DNA of 64,000 nucleotides from an uncultured Saprospiraceae bacterium (GTDB taxonomy: Bacteria; Bacteroidota; Bacteroidia; Chitinophagales; Saprospiraceae), in contig CAKZQC010000027.1 in NCBI GenBank assembly GCA_937139495.1, positions 124,001-188,000 on the forward strand, read 5' to 3'. Positions 28,589 to 38,242 of the stretch are shown one piece after another (positions within the stretch are counted from its first letter, which is position 1; every line of letters begins with the position of its first letter). The notes below the pieces were generated by a model, which worked only from the letters and a program-made list of their open reading frames with translations, was not told where the DNA came from and made no database searches. The translations under genes were made by a program, and so were the position numbers.

Positions 28589-31246
28589 ATGTCCAAAAAT
28601 CTAGTTATAGTAGAGTCACCTGCCAAAGCCAAAACGATTGAAAAAATCTTGGGAAAAGATTTTATCGTCAAATCTAGTTTTGGACACATTCGTGACCTTA
28701 TTAAGGATACCAAAGACAAAAAAGCCATTGATGTCAAAAATGGGTATAAAACTACTTATGCCGTATCGGCAGGAAAGCAAAAGGTGGTCAAGGAACTAAA
28801 AGATTGGGTCAAAAAAGTAGATGTCGTCTGGTTGGCGACGGATGAAGACCGCGAAGGGGAAGCCATTTCTTGGCACCTAGCGGAAGTACTCAAATTGGAT
28901 GTCAACAAAACTAAACGTATCGCTTTTCGTGAGATTACGAAACCTGCTTTGCAAAAAGCAATTCAATCTCCTCGCCTAGTCGATATGAATGTGGTCTATG
29001 CACAACAAGCACGTCGAGTGTTGGATAGATTGGTCGGTTTTGAACTCTCTGGACTACTCTGGAAAAAGATTAGAGGCAAACTCTCTGCTGGACGTGTACA
29101 GTCCGTGGCGGTGATGTTGGTGGTAGAACGAGAGCGTTCTATTATGAACTTTGATACCAAGGATTTCTACAAAGTAGCGGCTAACTTCGAAGTAAAAAAT
29201 ACACAAGGCAAAAAAGTAACGGTTAAGGCTAACCTCAGCAAAAAATATGAGACCGCAGCAGAAGCGGAAGCGTTTTTGCAAAAATGCAAGGAAGCTACTT
29301 ATACCATTAATAATATCACGGTTAAGCCTGCTTATCGCAAACCTGCTGCTCCTTTTACTACTTCTACGCTCCAGCAAGAAGCAAGTAGAAAAATGGGTTT
29401 TGCGGTCGCTAGAACCATGTCGGTCGCTCAACGACTGTACGAAAGTGGTCATATTACGTATATGCGTACCGATTCTACCTCTCTTTCCGAAACTGCCTTG
29501 CAGAGCTTGGCAGATGAGATTACGACCGAATTTGGTCCGCAATATTTGCATACTCGACAGTACAAAACAAAAAAATCTAATACACAAGAGGCGCACGAGG
29601 CTATCCGCCCAACGTATGCCGACAAGAAAAAAGTATCTTCCAATAGCGACGAACAACGTCTTTATGACTTGATTTGGAAACGTACCGTAGCGAGCCAAAT
29701 GGCAAATGCTCAACTCGAAAAAACAACCATTGATGTTGATATTTCGACGGTTTCTGATGTTACCTTGGTTGCAAAAGGTCAAGTATTGAAGTTTGATGGT
29801 TTCCTCAAAGTTTATTTGGAATCGAAAGATGATGATGACAATAATAATGACGAAGATGAAGGCGATGACAAAATATTGCCACCCATGAAAGTCGGTCAAG
29901 TATTGGCATTGGCTAAAATGGACGCTACACAGCGTTTCACGAAATCAAAACCTCACTATACGGAGGCGAGTTTGGTGAAGCAATTGGAGGAATTGGGTAT
30001 CGGTCGCCCGTCAACTTATGCACCTACTATCAGCAAAATCATGGATCCAAACCGTGGTTATGTTGTCAAGAAAACGGTAGAAGGTGTGCAGCGTGAATAT
30101 CAAATATTAACGCTTGACGGAAAGACAGCAGCCATTGACAATAAAACAGCGACAGAAACTACAGGTTTTGAAAAAAACAAACTTTTTGCGAGTGATTTAG
30201 GCATGCAAGTAACCGACTTTTTGAGTGAAAACTTCACAAAGGTTATCAACTATGATTTCACAGCAGAAATTGAAGACAAGCTAGATGTTATCTCTCATGG
30301 CAAAGCCAATTGGGTCGATGTATTGGACAATGTTTATAAGCCGTTTCACAAGTTGGTAGAGCATACGCTCGAAAATGCTGACCGTGTAACGGGCGAAAAA
30401 ATATTGGGCAAAGACCCTAAAACAGGACGTACTTTATTGGTCAGAATTGGCAAATATGGTCCGATTGCACAAATTGGTAGCCCAGAAGAACTAGAAGAAG
30501 AAGAAAAACCACAATATGCTAATCTTAAACCTAATCAGTCGATTGAGACAATTACGTTTGAGGAGGCACAACAGCTCTTCCAATTCCCTAAAGAATTGGG
30601 CGATTATGAAGATAAACCAATTAGCTTGGGCGAAGGGCGCTATGGTCCTTTTGTCAAGTATGACGACAAATACATTTCGATTCCTAGAGGGGAGGATCCA
30701 CTAGAAGTCAACAAAGCCAGAGCGATTGAGCTAATCAAAGAAAAACAGTTGGCAGACGCTCCTATCGGACATTATCAAGACTTGCCAATTACGAAAGGAA
30801 TAGGTCGTTTTGGTCCTTTTGTCAAGTGGAATAATATGTACATTTCCATTACTAAAGGTTCGGGCTTTTTGTTTGATACGATTACTGACGAGGAAGCAAT
30901 TGTATTGGTCAAAGCAAAAATAGAAAAAGAAGCGAATCGCTATATTCATCAATGGACAGAAGATGGTATTGCGGTCGAAAATGGTCGTTGGGGACCGTTC
31001 ATTCGTATGCAGCAAGGCAGAAAAAAAGTTAACTTCAAATTGCTCAAAAAAGATGGCTCCAAAATGACGCCTGAAGAAGCAAAAGAAGTAACCTTGGATC
31101 AAGTCAAAAAATTGATTAAGGAGCAAGGTGGCGAAATCAAAGCTAAAAAAGCTCCTGCCAAAAAGAAAAAAGCCGCTACTAAAAAGAAGCCTGCCGCCAA
31201 GAAAAAACCTGCGGCTAAAAAGAAACCTACTACTAAGAAAAAATAG
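28589..31246 (+). CDS. topA: DNA topoisomerase I
   Basis: A type IA topoisomerase of 885 residues that relaxes negative supercoils. The Toprim domain starts NLVIVESPAKAKTIEKILG, and DEDREGEAISWHL carries the acidic metal site. The catalytic Tyr is Y291 in HITYMRTDST. After the core come four short C-terminal repeats with the G-[KR]-[YFW]-G-P pattern (GKYGPI, GRYGPF, GRFGPF, GRWGPF), in place of zinc fingers. The last 40 or so residues are almost only Lys, Ala and Pro, a basic histone-H1-like tail that likely aids DNA binding. Confidence 0.97.
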   Translation: MSKNLVIVESPAKAKTIEKILGKDFIVKSSFGHIRDLIKDTKDKKAIDVKNGYKTTYAVSAGKQKVVKELKDWVKKVDVVWLATDEDREGEAISWHLAEVLKLDVNKTKRIAFREITKPALQKAIQSPRLVDMNVVYAQQARRVLDRLVGFELSGLLWKKIRGKLSAGRVQSVAVMLVVERERSIMNFDTKDFYKVAANFEVKNTQGKKVTVKANLSKKYETAAEAEAFLQKCKEATYTINNITVKPAYRKPAAPFTTSTLQQEASRKMGFAVARTMSVAQRLYESGHITYMRTDSTSLSETALQSLADEITTEFGPQYLHTRQYKTKKSNTQEAHEAIRPTYADKKKVSSNSDEQRLYDLIWKRTVASQMANAQLEKTTIDVDISTVSDVTLVAKGQVLKFDGFLKVYLESKDDDDNNNDEDEGDDKILPPMKVGQVLALAKMDATQRFTKSKPHYTEASLVKQLEELGIGRPSTYAPTISKIMDPNRGYVVKKTVEGVQREYQILTLDGKTAAIDNKTATETTGFEKNKLFASDLGMQVTDFLSENFTKVINYDFTAEIEDKLDVISHGKANWVDVLDNVYKPFHKLVEHTLENADRVTGEKILGKDPKTGRTLLVRIGKYGPIAQIGSPEELEEEEKPQYANLKPNQSIETITFEEAQQLFQFPKELGDYEDKPISLGEGRYGPFVKYDDKYISIPRGEDPLEVNKARAIELIKEKQLADAPIGHYQDLPITKGIGRFGPFVKWNNMYISITKGSGFLFDTITDEEAIVLVKAKIEKEANRYIHQWTEDGIAVENGRWGPFIRMQQGRKKVNFKLLKKDGSKMTPEEAKEVTLDQVKKLIKEQGGEIKAKKAPAKKKKAATKKKPAAKKKPAAKKKPTTKKK

Positions 31247-31263
31247 TAGCCCTATTTATTGAC

Positions 31264-31304
31264 TAGCGATTCTCCTCCACCAATTGGGGGAGAATCGCTA
31301 TTTT
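31264..31304 (+). terminator. Terminator of topA
   Basis: The stem TAGCGATTCTCCTCC pairs with GGGGGAGAATCGCTA (one wobble-type mismatch) across a 7-nt loop, then TTTT. Confidence 0.75.
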
Positions 31305-31318
31305 AAATTCTATTTGAT

Positions 31319-32638
31319 TTGTACAATACGATTGAGCAACTTTATGCTATTTATCAGCATCACCCACAGGTGTTTATAGATACACGCAAGCAATTGCAGC
31401 AAGGTATTTTTGTAGCCGTAGGCGAAAAAGATGCTCAAGGCGTGCATCGTGGCAATCAATTTGCCGAAAAGGCACTCCAATCTGGTCAGGCGGCTTACGC
31501 TATTATCAATGATGCTCGCCTCAAAGAAAAGCATCTGGAAGATGACCGCTATCTACTCGTAGAAGATGGCGAACAGGCATTACAACAGCTAGCAAAACAC
31601 CATCGCAAACAACTCTCTGCTCCTATTGTTGCGATTGCAGGTTCCAACGGAAAAACCACTACTAAAGAGCTTTTGCAAGGAGTTTTATCGACAAAATATA
31701 AAACCTTTGCGACACAGGGCAACTTGAATAATCATTTGGGCGTGCCGCTTAGTATCTTGTCTATAGACAAAAGTTACGAACTAATTATACTCGAAGTTGG
31801 TGCCAATCATTTAGGCGAAACTTATTTTTTGACGGATTTGATTCGTCCAGATTATGGTTTGGTTACGAATTGTGGCAAGGATCACTTGGGCGAATATGGC
31901 TCCGTAGCCAATATCATAAAGGCTAATAAAGAGTTGTATGATGTATTGGCATTGCAGGGCAAAAAAGCGTTTGTTTGTGCCAATGACCCGCAATTAGTCG
32001 AAATGTCGGCTGCCGTGGATACTTGTATCTTTTATGGTCGAAATCAAGAGGTTTCTGCTACACTCACGCATAGCCCTTTTGTAGCCTTTGAGTTACAATT
32101 GCCGACCGAAAAAACCACGATACAGAGCAATCTTTTTGGTAAATTTTGGCTAGATACTTTATTAAATGCCGCTGCTATTGGTCATTATTTTGGCGTGGCA
32201 GCTCCTGCTATCAAGCAAGCGATTGAACAGTATATGCCTGCGGCATTGCGTTCGCAACTGATGGAGTGGCACAACAATCGAGTACTTTTGGATTGTTACA
32301 ATGCGAATCCTAGCAGTATGACTGCCTTCTTGGAAGAGATACAAAGTGGCACAATCGAGCGTAGCAAGGTGCTGGTGCTGGGCGAAATGCTCGAACTCGG
32401 CAAATACAGCAAACTGGAGCATCAATCTTTGGTCGATAATATTGATTATACGACCTTTGAAGCGGTTTATTTTGTAGGAGCATCTTTTGAAGAGGTTATA
32501 CTTCCCAAGGTTGATAACTTACGCCATTTTGCTACCACTCATCAGGCACAGTTAGCGATTGAAGCCGCTAATTATCAAGCACAATATATCTTTGTCAAAG
32601 GTTCTAGAGGCAATAAATTGGAGCTTATTTTTGAATGA
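31319..32638 (+). CDS. murF: UDP-MurNAc-tripeptide--D-Ala-D-Ala ligase
   Basis: The ATP-dependent ligase that adds D-Ala-D-Ala to the peptidoglycan precursor in the cytoplasm. 439 residues. The start is a TTG at 31319: an in-frame TAA lies 15 nt upstream, and the residues that follow (IEQLYAIYQHHPQVFIDTRK) match the normal MurF N-terminus, so no ATG fits. The ATP loop is AIAGSNGKTTTKELL, followed by the Mur-ligase segment ATQGNLNNHLGVPLSIL. LDCYNANPSSM is the conserved C-terminal-domain motif. It is convergent with the YbbR gene, with a 13-nt gap. Confidence 0.95.
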   Translation: MYNTIEQLYAIYQHHPQVFIDTRKQLQQGIFVAVGEKDAQGVHRGNQFAEKALQSGQAAYAIINDARLKEKHLEDDRYLLVEDGEQALQQLAKHHRKQLSAPIVAIAGSNGKTTTKELLQGVLSTKYKTFATQGNLNNHLGVPLSILSIDKSYELIILEVGANHLGETYFLTDLIRPDYGLVTNCGKDHLGEYGSVANIIKANKELYDVLALQGKKAFVCANDPQLVEMSAAVDTCIFYGRNQEVSATLTHSPFVAFELQLPTEKTTIQSNLFGKFWLDTLLNAAAIGHYFGVAAPAIKQAIEQYMPAALRSQLMEWHNNRVLLDCYNANPSSMTAFLEEIQSGTIERSKVLVLGEMLELGKYSKLEHQSLVDNIDYTTFEAVYFVGASFEEVILPKVDNLRHFATTHQAQLAIEAANYQAQYIFVKGSRGNKLELIFE

Positions 32639-32651
32639 GATGCCTACTAAG

Positions 32652-33623
32652 CTACCAGCCATCTTTGCGTACAATAAAATCAACCTTCTGAGGTTTGACA
32701 CTTATTTTGCTTACGTAAGCAGGATATTTTTTGAGGACTACGGTTATTTTTTCTTCCTTATTTAAGTCGATTTTTTTGAAATCAATGACCACTTTAAAGT
32801 CGCTGCCCTTCAGTTTTTCGTAGTCACTCAACCCTACCCGACAATAGACGGTAACTACTTTAGGTAGTAAAACTAACAATAGATCATCAGGGGCATTTTC
32901 GATAAATACAGGAACTTCGAGCTGTTTTTCTGTCGTTTCTTCCACCTTAGCAGTACATAATACTTTGCTGGTATCAAAGCGAATATTCAAATTTGGATGC
33001 GTTTTGAGCATCAGACTTGTCTCTATACTTTTCTTTACATTTTGCAATATAAGTGGTGTTGTTTTCCACTTATCAATCGCTTTGACAACCGAAGCTGGAC
33101 CTGTTATTTGCACCTCTTTGGGAGAAATCCAAATACTATCTTTAAACTGAAATAAAGGAGCCAATGTTACTTGGTAATCCAATTCGATAGGAACTGTTTT
33201 GGTCGCTGCTTTCTCGGTCTGTATCGGGATATATTCTGGTATAATATGTAGGATTTTGTTATTATCTACAAAATCCATGACCTTATTTCGGAGTACCGCA
33301 GCACTCACTTTAGATACCTCCTTGTTAGTCGCCATTATTTCCAATATAGGCTCTCGTTTGGAGACAAAAACGCTCAATAATTGCCAACCAGTACCTTCTA
33401 TATCTACTTCCAACTGCTTGGGAGGCAGTGTGGTAAATACTTTTTCGTCAGGCAAGATATAGTCTAGCCGAATAAAAAAAGAACTCTTGTAAGAATAAGA
33501 CATTTTGGTCATAAACCAAAACACAAAAGCAATACTAATACATGCGGTTAGTATTGCTCTGTCGGTTTTCAGAAATGCTCTAAATGAACCTTCTTTTTCT
33601 TTATCTAACGATTCTTTTTCCAT
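32652..33623 (-). CDS. YbbR-domain (CdaR-like) membrane protein
   Basis: 323 residues with a short cytoplasmic Lys/Glu-rich N-terminus and one TM helix (ILTACISIAFVFWFMTKM). A periplasmic part with YbbR-like beta domains follows (LEVDIEGTGWQLLSVF; EVQITGPASVVKAI). In Firmicutes YbbR/CdaR regulates cyclic-di-AMP synthase. In Bacteroidota the gene usually follows yajC, as here, and its role is not established. A 34-bp perfect palindrome lies between the two genes. Confidence 0.8.
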   Translation of the reverse strand: MEKESLDKEKEGSFRAFLKTDRAILTACISIAFVFWFMTKMSYSYKSSFFIRLDYILPDEKVFTTLPPKQLEVDIEGTGWQLLSVFVSKREPILEIMATNKEVSKVSAAVLRNKVMDFVDNNKILHIIPEYIPIQTEKAATKTVPIELDYQVTLAPLFQFKDSIWISPKEVQITGPASVVKAIDKWKTTPLILQNVKKSIETSLMLKTHPNLNIRFDTSKVLCTAKVEETTEKQLEVPVFIENAPDDLLLVLLPKVVTVYCRVGLSDYEKLKGSDFKVVIDFKKIDLNKEEKITVVLKKYPAYVSKISVKPQKVDFIVRKDGW

Positions 33624-33658
33624 AATAGTAATACGGCAAAGGCGTTCAATGGTTTAGC

Positions 33659-33692
33659 TTTTGCAGGTATATTTATAAATATACCTGCAAAA
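33659..33692. repeat. 34-bp perfect palindrome between yajC and the YbbR gene
   Basis: Two 17-nt arms (TTTTGCAGGTATATTTA and its exact complement) meet with no loop. It does not end in a T-run outside the stem on the minus strand, so it is not a standard terminator. It could be an operator for a dimeric regulator or an mRNA hairpin that sets yajC/ybbR ratios. Confidence 0.65.
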
Positions 33693-33708
33693 ACATTTCA
33701 TAATTCTC

Positions 33709-34062
33709 TTACTCTCCTTTCGTTATTCCTGCATTTTTGACATCATGTACAGCCTTAGTCATCTCGAATGAGATGTAATTTGACTGAACTGTAATCACTA
33801 CTTTAGGAGCAATCATAATATCAGTTGTTCCGTTTTCGTGTACAGCCGTTACACTTCCGTGCAATCCGCCAGAAGTAACTACTTTGTCACCTCTTTTGAG
33901 TCCATCCGAAAAGTTTTTTTGTTCTGTTTGCTGTTGCTTCTGCGGACGCATGATAAAGAAGTAAAATATTCCTAAACCTGCCACTGCAAATAAGAGTGTT
34001 GTCAAGACACTTCCTTCTTGTTGACCTCCTGCTGTTTGCCACAACAATAGTGCATTTTCCAT
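33709..34062 (-). CDS. yajC: Preprotein translocase accessory subunit YajC
   Basis: 117 residues. The single TM helix (SVLTTLLFAVAGLGIFYFF) is followed directly by the family motif IMRPQKQQQ and a small beta domain (GDKVVTSGGLHGSVTAV). YajC binds SecDF-YidC in the inner membrane. A minus-strand -7-like box (TATATTTG, plus-strand 34100-34107) lies 38 nt upstream of the start. Confidence 0.93.
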   Translation of the reverse strand: MENALLLWQTAGGQQEGSVLTTLLFAVAGLGIFYFFIMRPQKQQQTEQKNFSDGLKRGDKVVTSGGLHGSVTAVHENGTTDIMIAPKVVITVQSNYISFEMTKAVHDVKNAGITKGE

Positions 34063-34228
34063 TTCTTAATACTTGTTTTTGATATAAAATTTTGGATTGC
34101 AAATATACACTTTTATAAGCATTATCCTAGTATTAGCGGTTATGACCAATAGTTATTTTGAAATAATTGCCGTATCTTTGCCCTTAAGCTAGTATCTAAT
34201 TCGTGCCAAACTCAAACACAATCAACCA

Positions 34229-34480
34229 ATGGAAGTAAAGAAACCAACCACTCAGAAAAACAACCCACTACATGGCATCAAGTTAGCCGATATTGTTACC
34301 TACTTGGAAGCTATCTATGGTTGGGAAGAACTGGGCGAGCAGATCAATATCAACTGTTTCCTGAACGAACCTTCGATCAAATCAAGTCTCAAATTTTTGA
34401 GAAAAACGCCTTGGGCTAGAACCAAAGTAGAAAATTTCTACCTCTACACCAAACGCCAAGAAAAGAAAGGATTACTGTAG
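34229..34480 (+). CDS. VF530-family (DUF2132) small DNA-binding protein
   Basis: 83 residues. The core [20 protein letters not shown] followed by [14 protein letters not shown] and [16 protein letters not shown] is highly characteristic of the VF530/DUF2132 family, whose members are reported as double-stranded DNA-binding. The -7-like box TATCTTTG at 34173-34180 lies 48 nt upstream. The last 9 nt overlap the end of the convergent glycosyltransferase gene. Confidence 0.9.
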   Translation: MEVKKPTTQKNNPLHGIKLADIVTYLEAIYGWEELGEQININCFLNEPSIKSSLKFLRKTPWARTKVENFYLYTKRQEKKGLL

Positions 34481-35677
34481 TAATAGTGCTTCATATTGTT
34501 GCAGTAACTCTGCTGCAATGGCTCGATTATCAAACTCTTTTTGGATAAACTCTCTGGCATTTTTCCCAATATATTCCAATTGTTTTTCATTTGCCGCCAA
34601 GGCTACCATTTCGCTCACAAAGTCTTTGGCTTGGTCAGCGATTAGTACTTCTTGCTGGTGTGCTGCCGCAATTCCTTCCAAGCCTAAACTTGTGCTAATG
34701 ACGGTTTTTTGCAGTGCCATGCCCTCTAGTATCTTTACGCGCATTCCGCTCCCCGAAAACAACGGAACCAACATCACGTCGTAGGCATTGATAAACGTCA
34801 ATGCGTCCTCTACTTCGCCATGAATCACTACGTTTTGGTGCTGTTGCTGTAACAACTGCTCGGGACAATTGCGCCCAGCTACATGAAACGTTGCCGTTGG
34901 CACTTGAGCCAACACTTGATCCCATACATTAGCCAAAACCCACTCCACCCCCTCTATATTGGGCATCCAGTCGAGTGATCCAATAAAACAAAAAGTCACC
35001 GCAGGAGATGCTGAATAAGGAGTCGAAATATATTGTGCTAGCTCTAGCCCGATAGGCGTTACGTGTGTTGGAATGGCACAGTTTTTTTGTGCAAAAAAAT
35101 CTAAATCTCTTTGTGTAATTGCCACCAACAAATCATAGGTATTGAGCGATTTTAGCTCAAAATCACGCAATCGTTTTGTCAATAAACTGAGGTATGCTTT
35201 TTTAGCTCCTAAGTTGGTATTTTCAGTGATTCGTTTCCAAATTTCATATTCTACATTGTGCGAACGCATCACTATTTTGGCAGTAGAATATTGACGAATA
35301 ATCGGCACATAAGGTGCCAAATACAAAGTTTCGAGCTGAATAATATCATAGCTATTTTGCTGCAATAAATCTGCTAGCTTTGCTTCAAAATCTGACGATA
35401 TAAATCGAGCAATATGATAAGAATCCGAAGAAAAAAGATTGAGTAATGCGTCTCCAATTTTGACGCGATTATCTACTTCCACCAAGTGCCTAGCGGCATA
35501 ATGATCAAAATCCGTTGGCAGCGTAGCAATATCAAAATAATGCTTGCTCGTGTTCATGCTCAACAAGGTCACCTCTGCCCCCAAATCGTGGAGAGCCTGT
35601 GCCAAATAAGTAATCGCAATAGATTCGCCATCTTTGAGCGGATAAGGAAATTTTTTGGTAAGTTGTAAAATCTTCAT
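34472..35677 (-). CDS. Glycosyltransferase family 4 (GT-B fold)
   Basis: 401 residues. The N-terminal Rossmann half begins [20 protein letters not shown] and has the acceptor-side motif around [11 protein letters not shown]. The C-terminal half has [12 protein letters not shown] and a donor-binding segment [20 protein letters not shown], the E-x7-E equivalent of GT4. The sugar and acceptor are unknown; cell-surface polysaccharide or glycoprotein synthesis is likely. It lies 9 nt downstream of yaaA and is probably co-transcribed with it. Confidence 0.88.
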   Translation of the reverse strand: MKILQLTKKFPYPLKDGESIAITYLAQALHDLGAEVTLLSMNTSKHYFDIATLPTDFDHYAARHLVEVDNRVKIGDALLNLFSSDSYHIARFISSDFEAKLADLLQQNSYDIIQLETLYLAPYVPIIRQYSTAKIVMRSHNVEYEIWKRITENTNLGAKKAYLSLLTKRLRDFELKSLNTYDLLVAITQRDLDFFAQKNCAIPTHVTPIGLELAQYISTPYSASPAVTFCFIGSLDWMPNIEGVEWVLANVWDQVLAQVPTATFHVAGRNCPEQLLQQQHQNVVIHGEVEDALTFINAYDVMLVPLFSGSGMRVKILEGMALQKTVISTSLGLEGIAAAHQQEVLIADQAKDFVSEMVALAANEKQLEYIGKNAREFIQKEFDNRAIAAELLQQYEALLLQ

Positions 35678-35686
35678 TTCCTTTAT

Positions 35687-36436
35687 TTAGCGTGTAAATA
35701 TATACGAAGTAGGCGTTGATAGTGCTTCGTTGAAGGTATATCCATCATAATCAAACCCTTTCATTTGCTCGGGCTTCGTGAGCTGGTTTTTGACTACATA
35801 ATGACACATCATGCCCCTTGCTTTTTTGGCATAGAATGCCACAATCTTATATTTTTCGCCTTTCTTTTCTTTGAAATTTACTTCGTATAATTTGCCTTTC
35901 AATTCATCCGTTTTGACTGATTTGAAATACTCCTTGGAAGCTAAGTTGACAATCACTTCTTGTCCACTTGCATTAATTTTTTCGGTAATTTGGTTGCCCC
36001 AATATTCATAGAGATTAGCAGACTCTTTTACCGATAGTTTTGTTCCCATCTCTAGGCGATACGGCTGCATCAAATCAAGCGGACGAAGCAGACCATACAA
36101 GCCCGACAAAATACCAATATGCTGTTGAGCAAACGTGAGTTCGGCTGCCGAAAAATCGCTGGCGTTCAGCCCTGTATAAACATCGCCATCAAATGCTAAA
36201 ATAGCTTGTTTGGCGTTTTGGAGCGTAAACGGAAACTCAAATTCATGATTACGAGCCAGATTAAGTGCCGCTATTTTTTCGCTAATTTTCATCAATTGCT
36301 GCAAGTCTTCTTGCTGCAACTCTTGTAGCCTTTCGACCAATACTTGAGTAGCGTTTAGCAATTGTGGTTGCGTATGATTTGTATATGGATTGGGTTCAAA
36401 ATTGAGTGATTTAGCAGGCGAAAGTAATAATAGCAT
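35687..36436 (-). CDS. yaaA: Peroxide stress protein YaaA (UPF0246)
   Basis: The frame stays open upstream, but the family starts M-L-[IL]-L-L-S-P-A-K, so ATG 36436 (MLLLLSPAKSLNFEP) is chosen, giving 249 residues. The conserved LNASDFSAAELTFAQQHI, LSGLYGLLRPLDLMQPYRLE and MCHYVVKNQL segments are present. In E. coli YaaA limits free iron and protects DNA during peroxide stress. A good promoter lies immediately upstream. Confidence 0.93.
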   Translation of the reverse strand: MLLLLSPAKSLNFEPNPYTNHTQPQLLNATQVLVERLQELQQEDLQQLMKISEKIAALNLARNHEFEFPFTLQNAKQAILAFDGDVYTGLNASDFSAAELTFAQQHIGILSGLYGLLRPLDLMQPYRLEMGTKLSVKESANLYEYWGNQITEKINASGQEVIVNLASKEYFKSVKTDELKGKLYEVNFKEKKGEKYKIVAFYAKKARGMMCHYVVKNQLTKPEQMKGFDYDGYTFNEALSTPTSYIFTR

Positions 36437-36460
36437 ACGATATGTTGATTGATTTAGCCT

Positions 36461-36492
36461 CAAAAATACCATTCGTTGTGCAAAAGCACAAA
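36461..36492 (-). promoter_or_regulatory. Promoter of yaaA and the downstream glycosyltransferase gene
   Basis: On the minus strand TTTG (36492-36489) and TATTTTTG (36468-36461) are 20 nt apart, a full Bacteroidota -33/-7 match. The -7 box lies 24 nt before ATG 36436, which also supports that start choice. Confidence 0.6.
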
Positions 36493-36677
36493 CAATAGCC
36501 CACTTTATAGTTTCTTATTTCTATACCAAAGAGAATATTTAGTAAGAAAAACTAATATTTTGAACTACTGGAGAGTATTCCGCATTATCGTGCTTAATAA
36601 TAGGCAATATTTTGTTACCTTTGCACCTCAATAAGTGATTAAAGAGCTTTGCTATAGCTAAAAAACATCAAGATAGT

Positions 36678-37427
36678 ATGTACAAAAATAAAAAAGTAGT
36701 CGTTGTCTTACCTGCCTACAATGCAGCCGAAACATTGGAAATGACTTACAAGGAAATTCCTTTCGATTTGGTAGATGAAGTCATACTCTGCGATGATGCC
36801 AGCAAAGATGATACCGCTGCAATCGGTCGTCGATTGGGCATTCAGCACGTTATTGTGCATCAAAGCAACAAAGGCTATGGTGGCAATCAAAAGTCACTTT
36901 ACAACAAAGCATTGGAAATTGGTGCCGACATCGTAATTATGTTGCACCCTGATTATCAATATACTCCGAAGCTAATCCCTTCTATGGTCAATATCATTGG
37001 CGAAGACCTCTACCCTGTTGTACTTGGTTCTAGAATACTAGGCAAAGGTGCACTAAAAGGTGGCATGCCTCTCTATAAATATATTGCCAATCGCTTCTTG
37101 ACGTTTAGTCAAAATGTACTGGTCGGCTACAAACTTTCGGAGTATCACACAGGTTACCGTTCATTTAGCAGAGAAGTACTCGAAACGATTAATTTCAATG
37201 CCAATGATGATGATTTTGTGTTTGATAATGAAATGCTTTCGCAAATCATTTATCAAGGATTTGACATTGGCGAAGTAACTTGCCCAACCAAATATTTTGA
37301 AGAAGCTTCTTCTATCAATTTTAGTAGAAGTATGAAATATGGTTTTGGCGTATTGGGTGTATCGTTCAAGCATTTTTTCAATAAGTTGGGTCTAGGAAAA
37401 GCTGCTATTTACAAGAAATTGAAATAA
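36678..37427 (+). CDS. Glycosyltransferase family 2
   Basis: 249 residues with GT-A fold motifs: VVVLPAYNAAETLEMTY, the nucleotide-sugar site EVILCDDASKDDT, and DIVIMLHPDYQY in the place of the DxD region. YHTGYRSFSREVLE is typical of the dolichol-phosphate-mannose-synthase-like and undecaprenyl-phosphate glycosyltransferases. No C-terminal TM segments are seen. A TACCTTTG -7 box lies at 36616-36623, and a terminator follows. Confidence 0.9.
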   Translation: MYKNKKVVVVLPAYNAAETLEMTYKEIPFDLVDEVILCDDASKDDTAAIGRRLGIQHVIVHQSNKGYGGNQKSLYNKALEIGADIVIMLHPDYQYTPKLIPSMVNIIGEDLYPVVLGSRILGKGALKGGMPLYKYIANRFLTFSQNVLVGYKLSEYHTGYRSFSREVLETINFNANDDDFVFDNEMLSQIIYQGFDIGEVTCPTKYFEEASSINFSRSMKYGFGVLGVSFKHFFNKLGLGKAAIYKKLK

Positions 37428-37454
37428 AAACTACACCAAACAAGATAAATAAGT

Positions 37455-37488
37455 AAAATGGGAAACATTGTTCAATGTTTCCCATTTT
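37455..37488 (+). terminator. Terminator after the GT2 gene
   Basis: The 16-bp perfect stem AAAATGGGAAACATTG pairs with CAATGTTTCCCATTTT across a 2-nt loop. Confidence 0.8.
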
Positions 37489-37560
37489 ACACACTATCTA
37501 TATTTAATTATCTACTAATTATTTTATATATTGGAAGCCGTTATTCTATTTTATTATCAA

Positions 37561-37596
37561 TAGAGGATATTACGAATTAATTCGTAGTGACCTCTA
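37561..37596. repeat. 36-bp palindrome related to the 1265-1430 element ends
   Basis: The left arm TAGAGGATATTACGAAT (37561-37577) and right arm (37580-37596) match as inverted repeats at 14 of 17 positions. The left arm closely resembles the terminal repeat of the 166-bp element at 1265. It ends 15 nt before the lipoprotein ATG at 37612, so it may act as an operator or 5' hairpin, or be the remnant of an element with its interior deleted. Confidence 0.5.
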
Positions 37597-37611
37597 ATAA
37601 ACAAAACAAAT

Positions 37612-38178
37612 ATGAAAGCCCTATTTTATCCCGCCTGCCTATTGGCTGTCAGCACCTTCTTTGGCAGTTGTGACCTATTCAGAGAACCCACCACCGAAGA
37701 ACAAATTGCACACACTTACAAGGATTGGGAAGAAGGTGTATTAGCAGAAAATCAATACAGTACAGAAGCGACTTGCGGCTCGGACGAGGAAGATGCCCCC
37801 AAGTATTACCTAACAGGCAAATATGAAAGCAAAATAGGCGATTTGAATGCTGATGGTATTGATGATGCCGTCGTCTTGTTCAGTCCTGTTCCTTGTTCGG
37901 ATAGCACCAAAGAACTCGAATTTCAGATGTCGTTCTTGATGCTCTCGGCTCCAGATGACAACTACAGAACAATTACGCTCGTCAAGCCGTTGGAGAACAC
38001 CTCCAATATACTTTCGTACTTCTATCAAGACATCACAGAAGCAGGAAAACTATCCGCTACTTTTATTTCTTATGGAGAAAACAACGACGCTTGTTGTCCT
38101 GTGGACATGAAAGAAATCGAAGTGGACTATACTGATGAAGGCAAATTTATGTACGGCGAAATGTTGCTGTCCGAATAA
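37612..38178 (+). CDS. Lipoprotein with Ca-binding-like loop, first of a tandem pair
   Basis: A 188-residue lipoprotein (lipobox STFFGSCDL) of unknown function. The central segment KIGDLNADGIDDAVVLFSPV has the D-x-N-x-D-G-x-x-D pattern seen in FG-GAP and dockerin calcium loops. Cysteines at TCGSDEE, VPCSD and DACCPVD suggest disulfides. It is homologous to the next gene along its whole length, so the two arose by tandem duplication. Confidence 0.8.
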   Translation: MKALFYPACLLAVSTFFGSCDLFREPTTEEQIAHTYKDWEEGVLAENQYSTEATCGSDEEDAPKYYLTGKYESKIGDLNADGIDDAVVLFSPVPCSDSTKELEFQMSFLMLSAPDDNYRTITLVKPLENTSNILSYFYQDITEAGKLSATFISYGENNDACCPVDMKEIEVDYTDEGKFMYGEMLLSE

Positions 38179-38242
38179 ATTATACCCGTACTAATTAGAA
38201 ATACTATTACAAATTTAATTCACACTCAAAATATCATTTTCA

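Noticed and set aside
29054-29899. 281-codon open frame on the minus strand inside topA
   Set aside because: It is fully antisense to a well-conserved gene, and its translation is rich in Phe/Arg/Cys without domain pattern; it is a codon-bias shadow.
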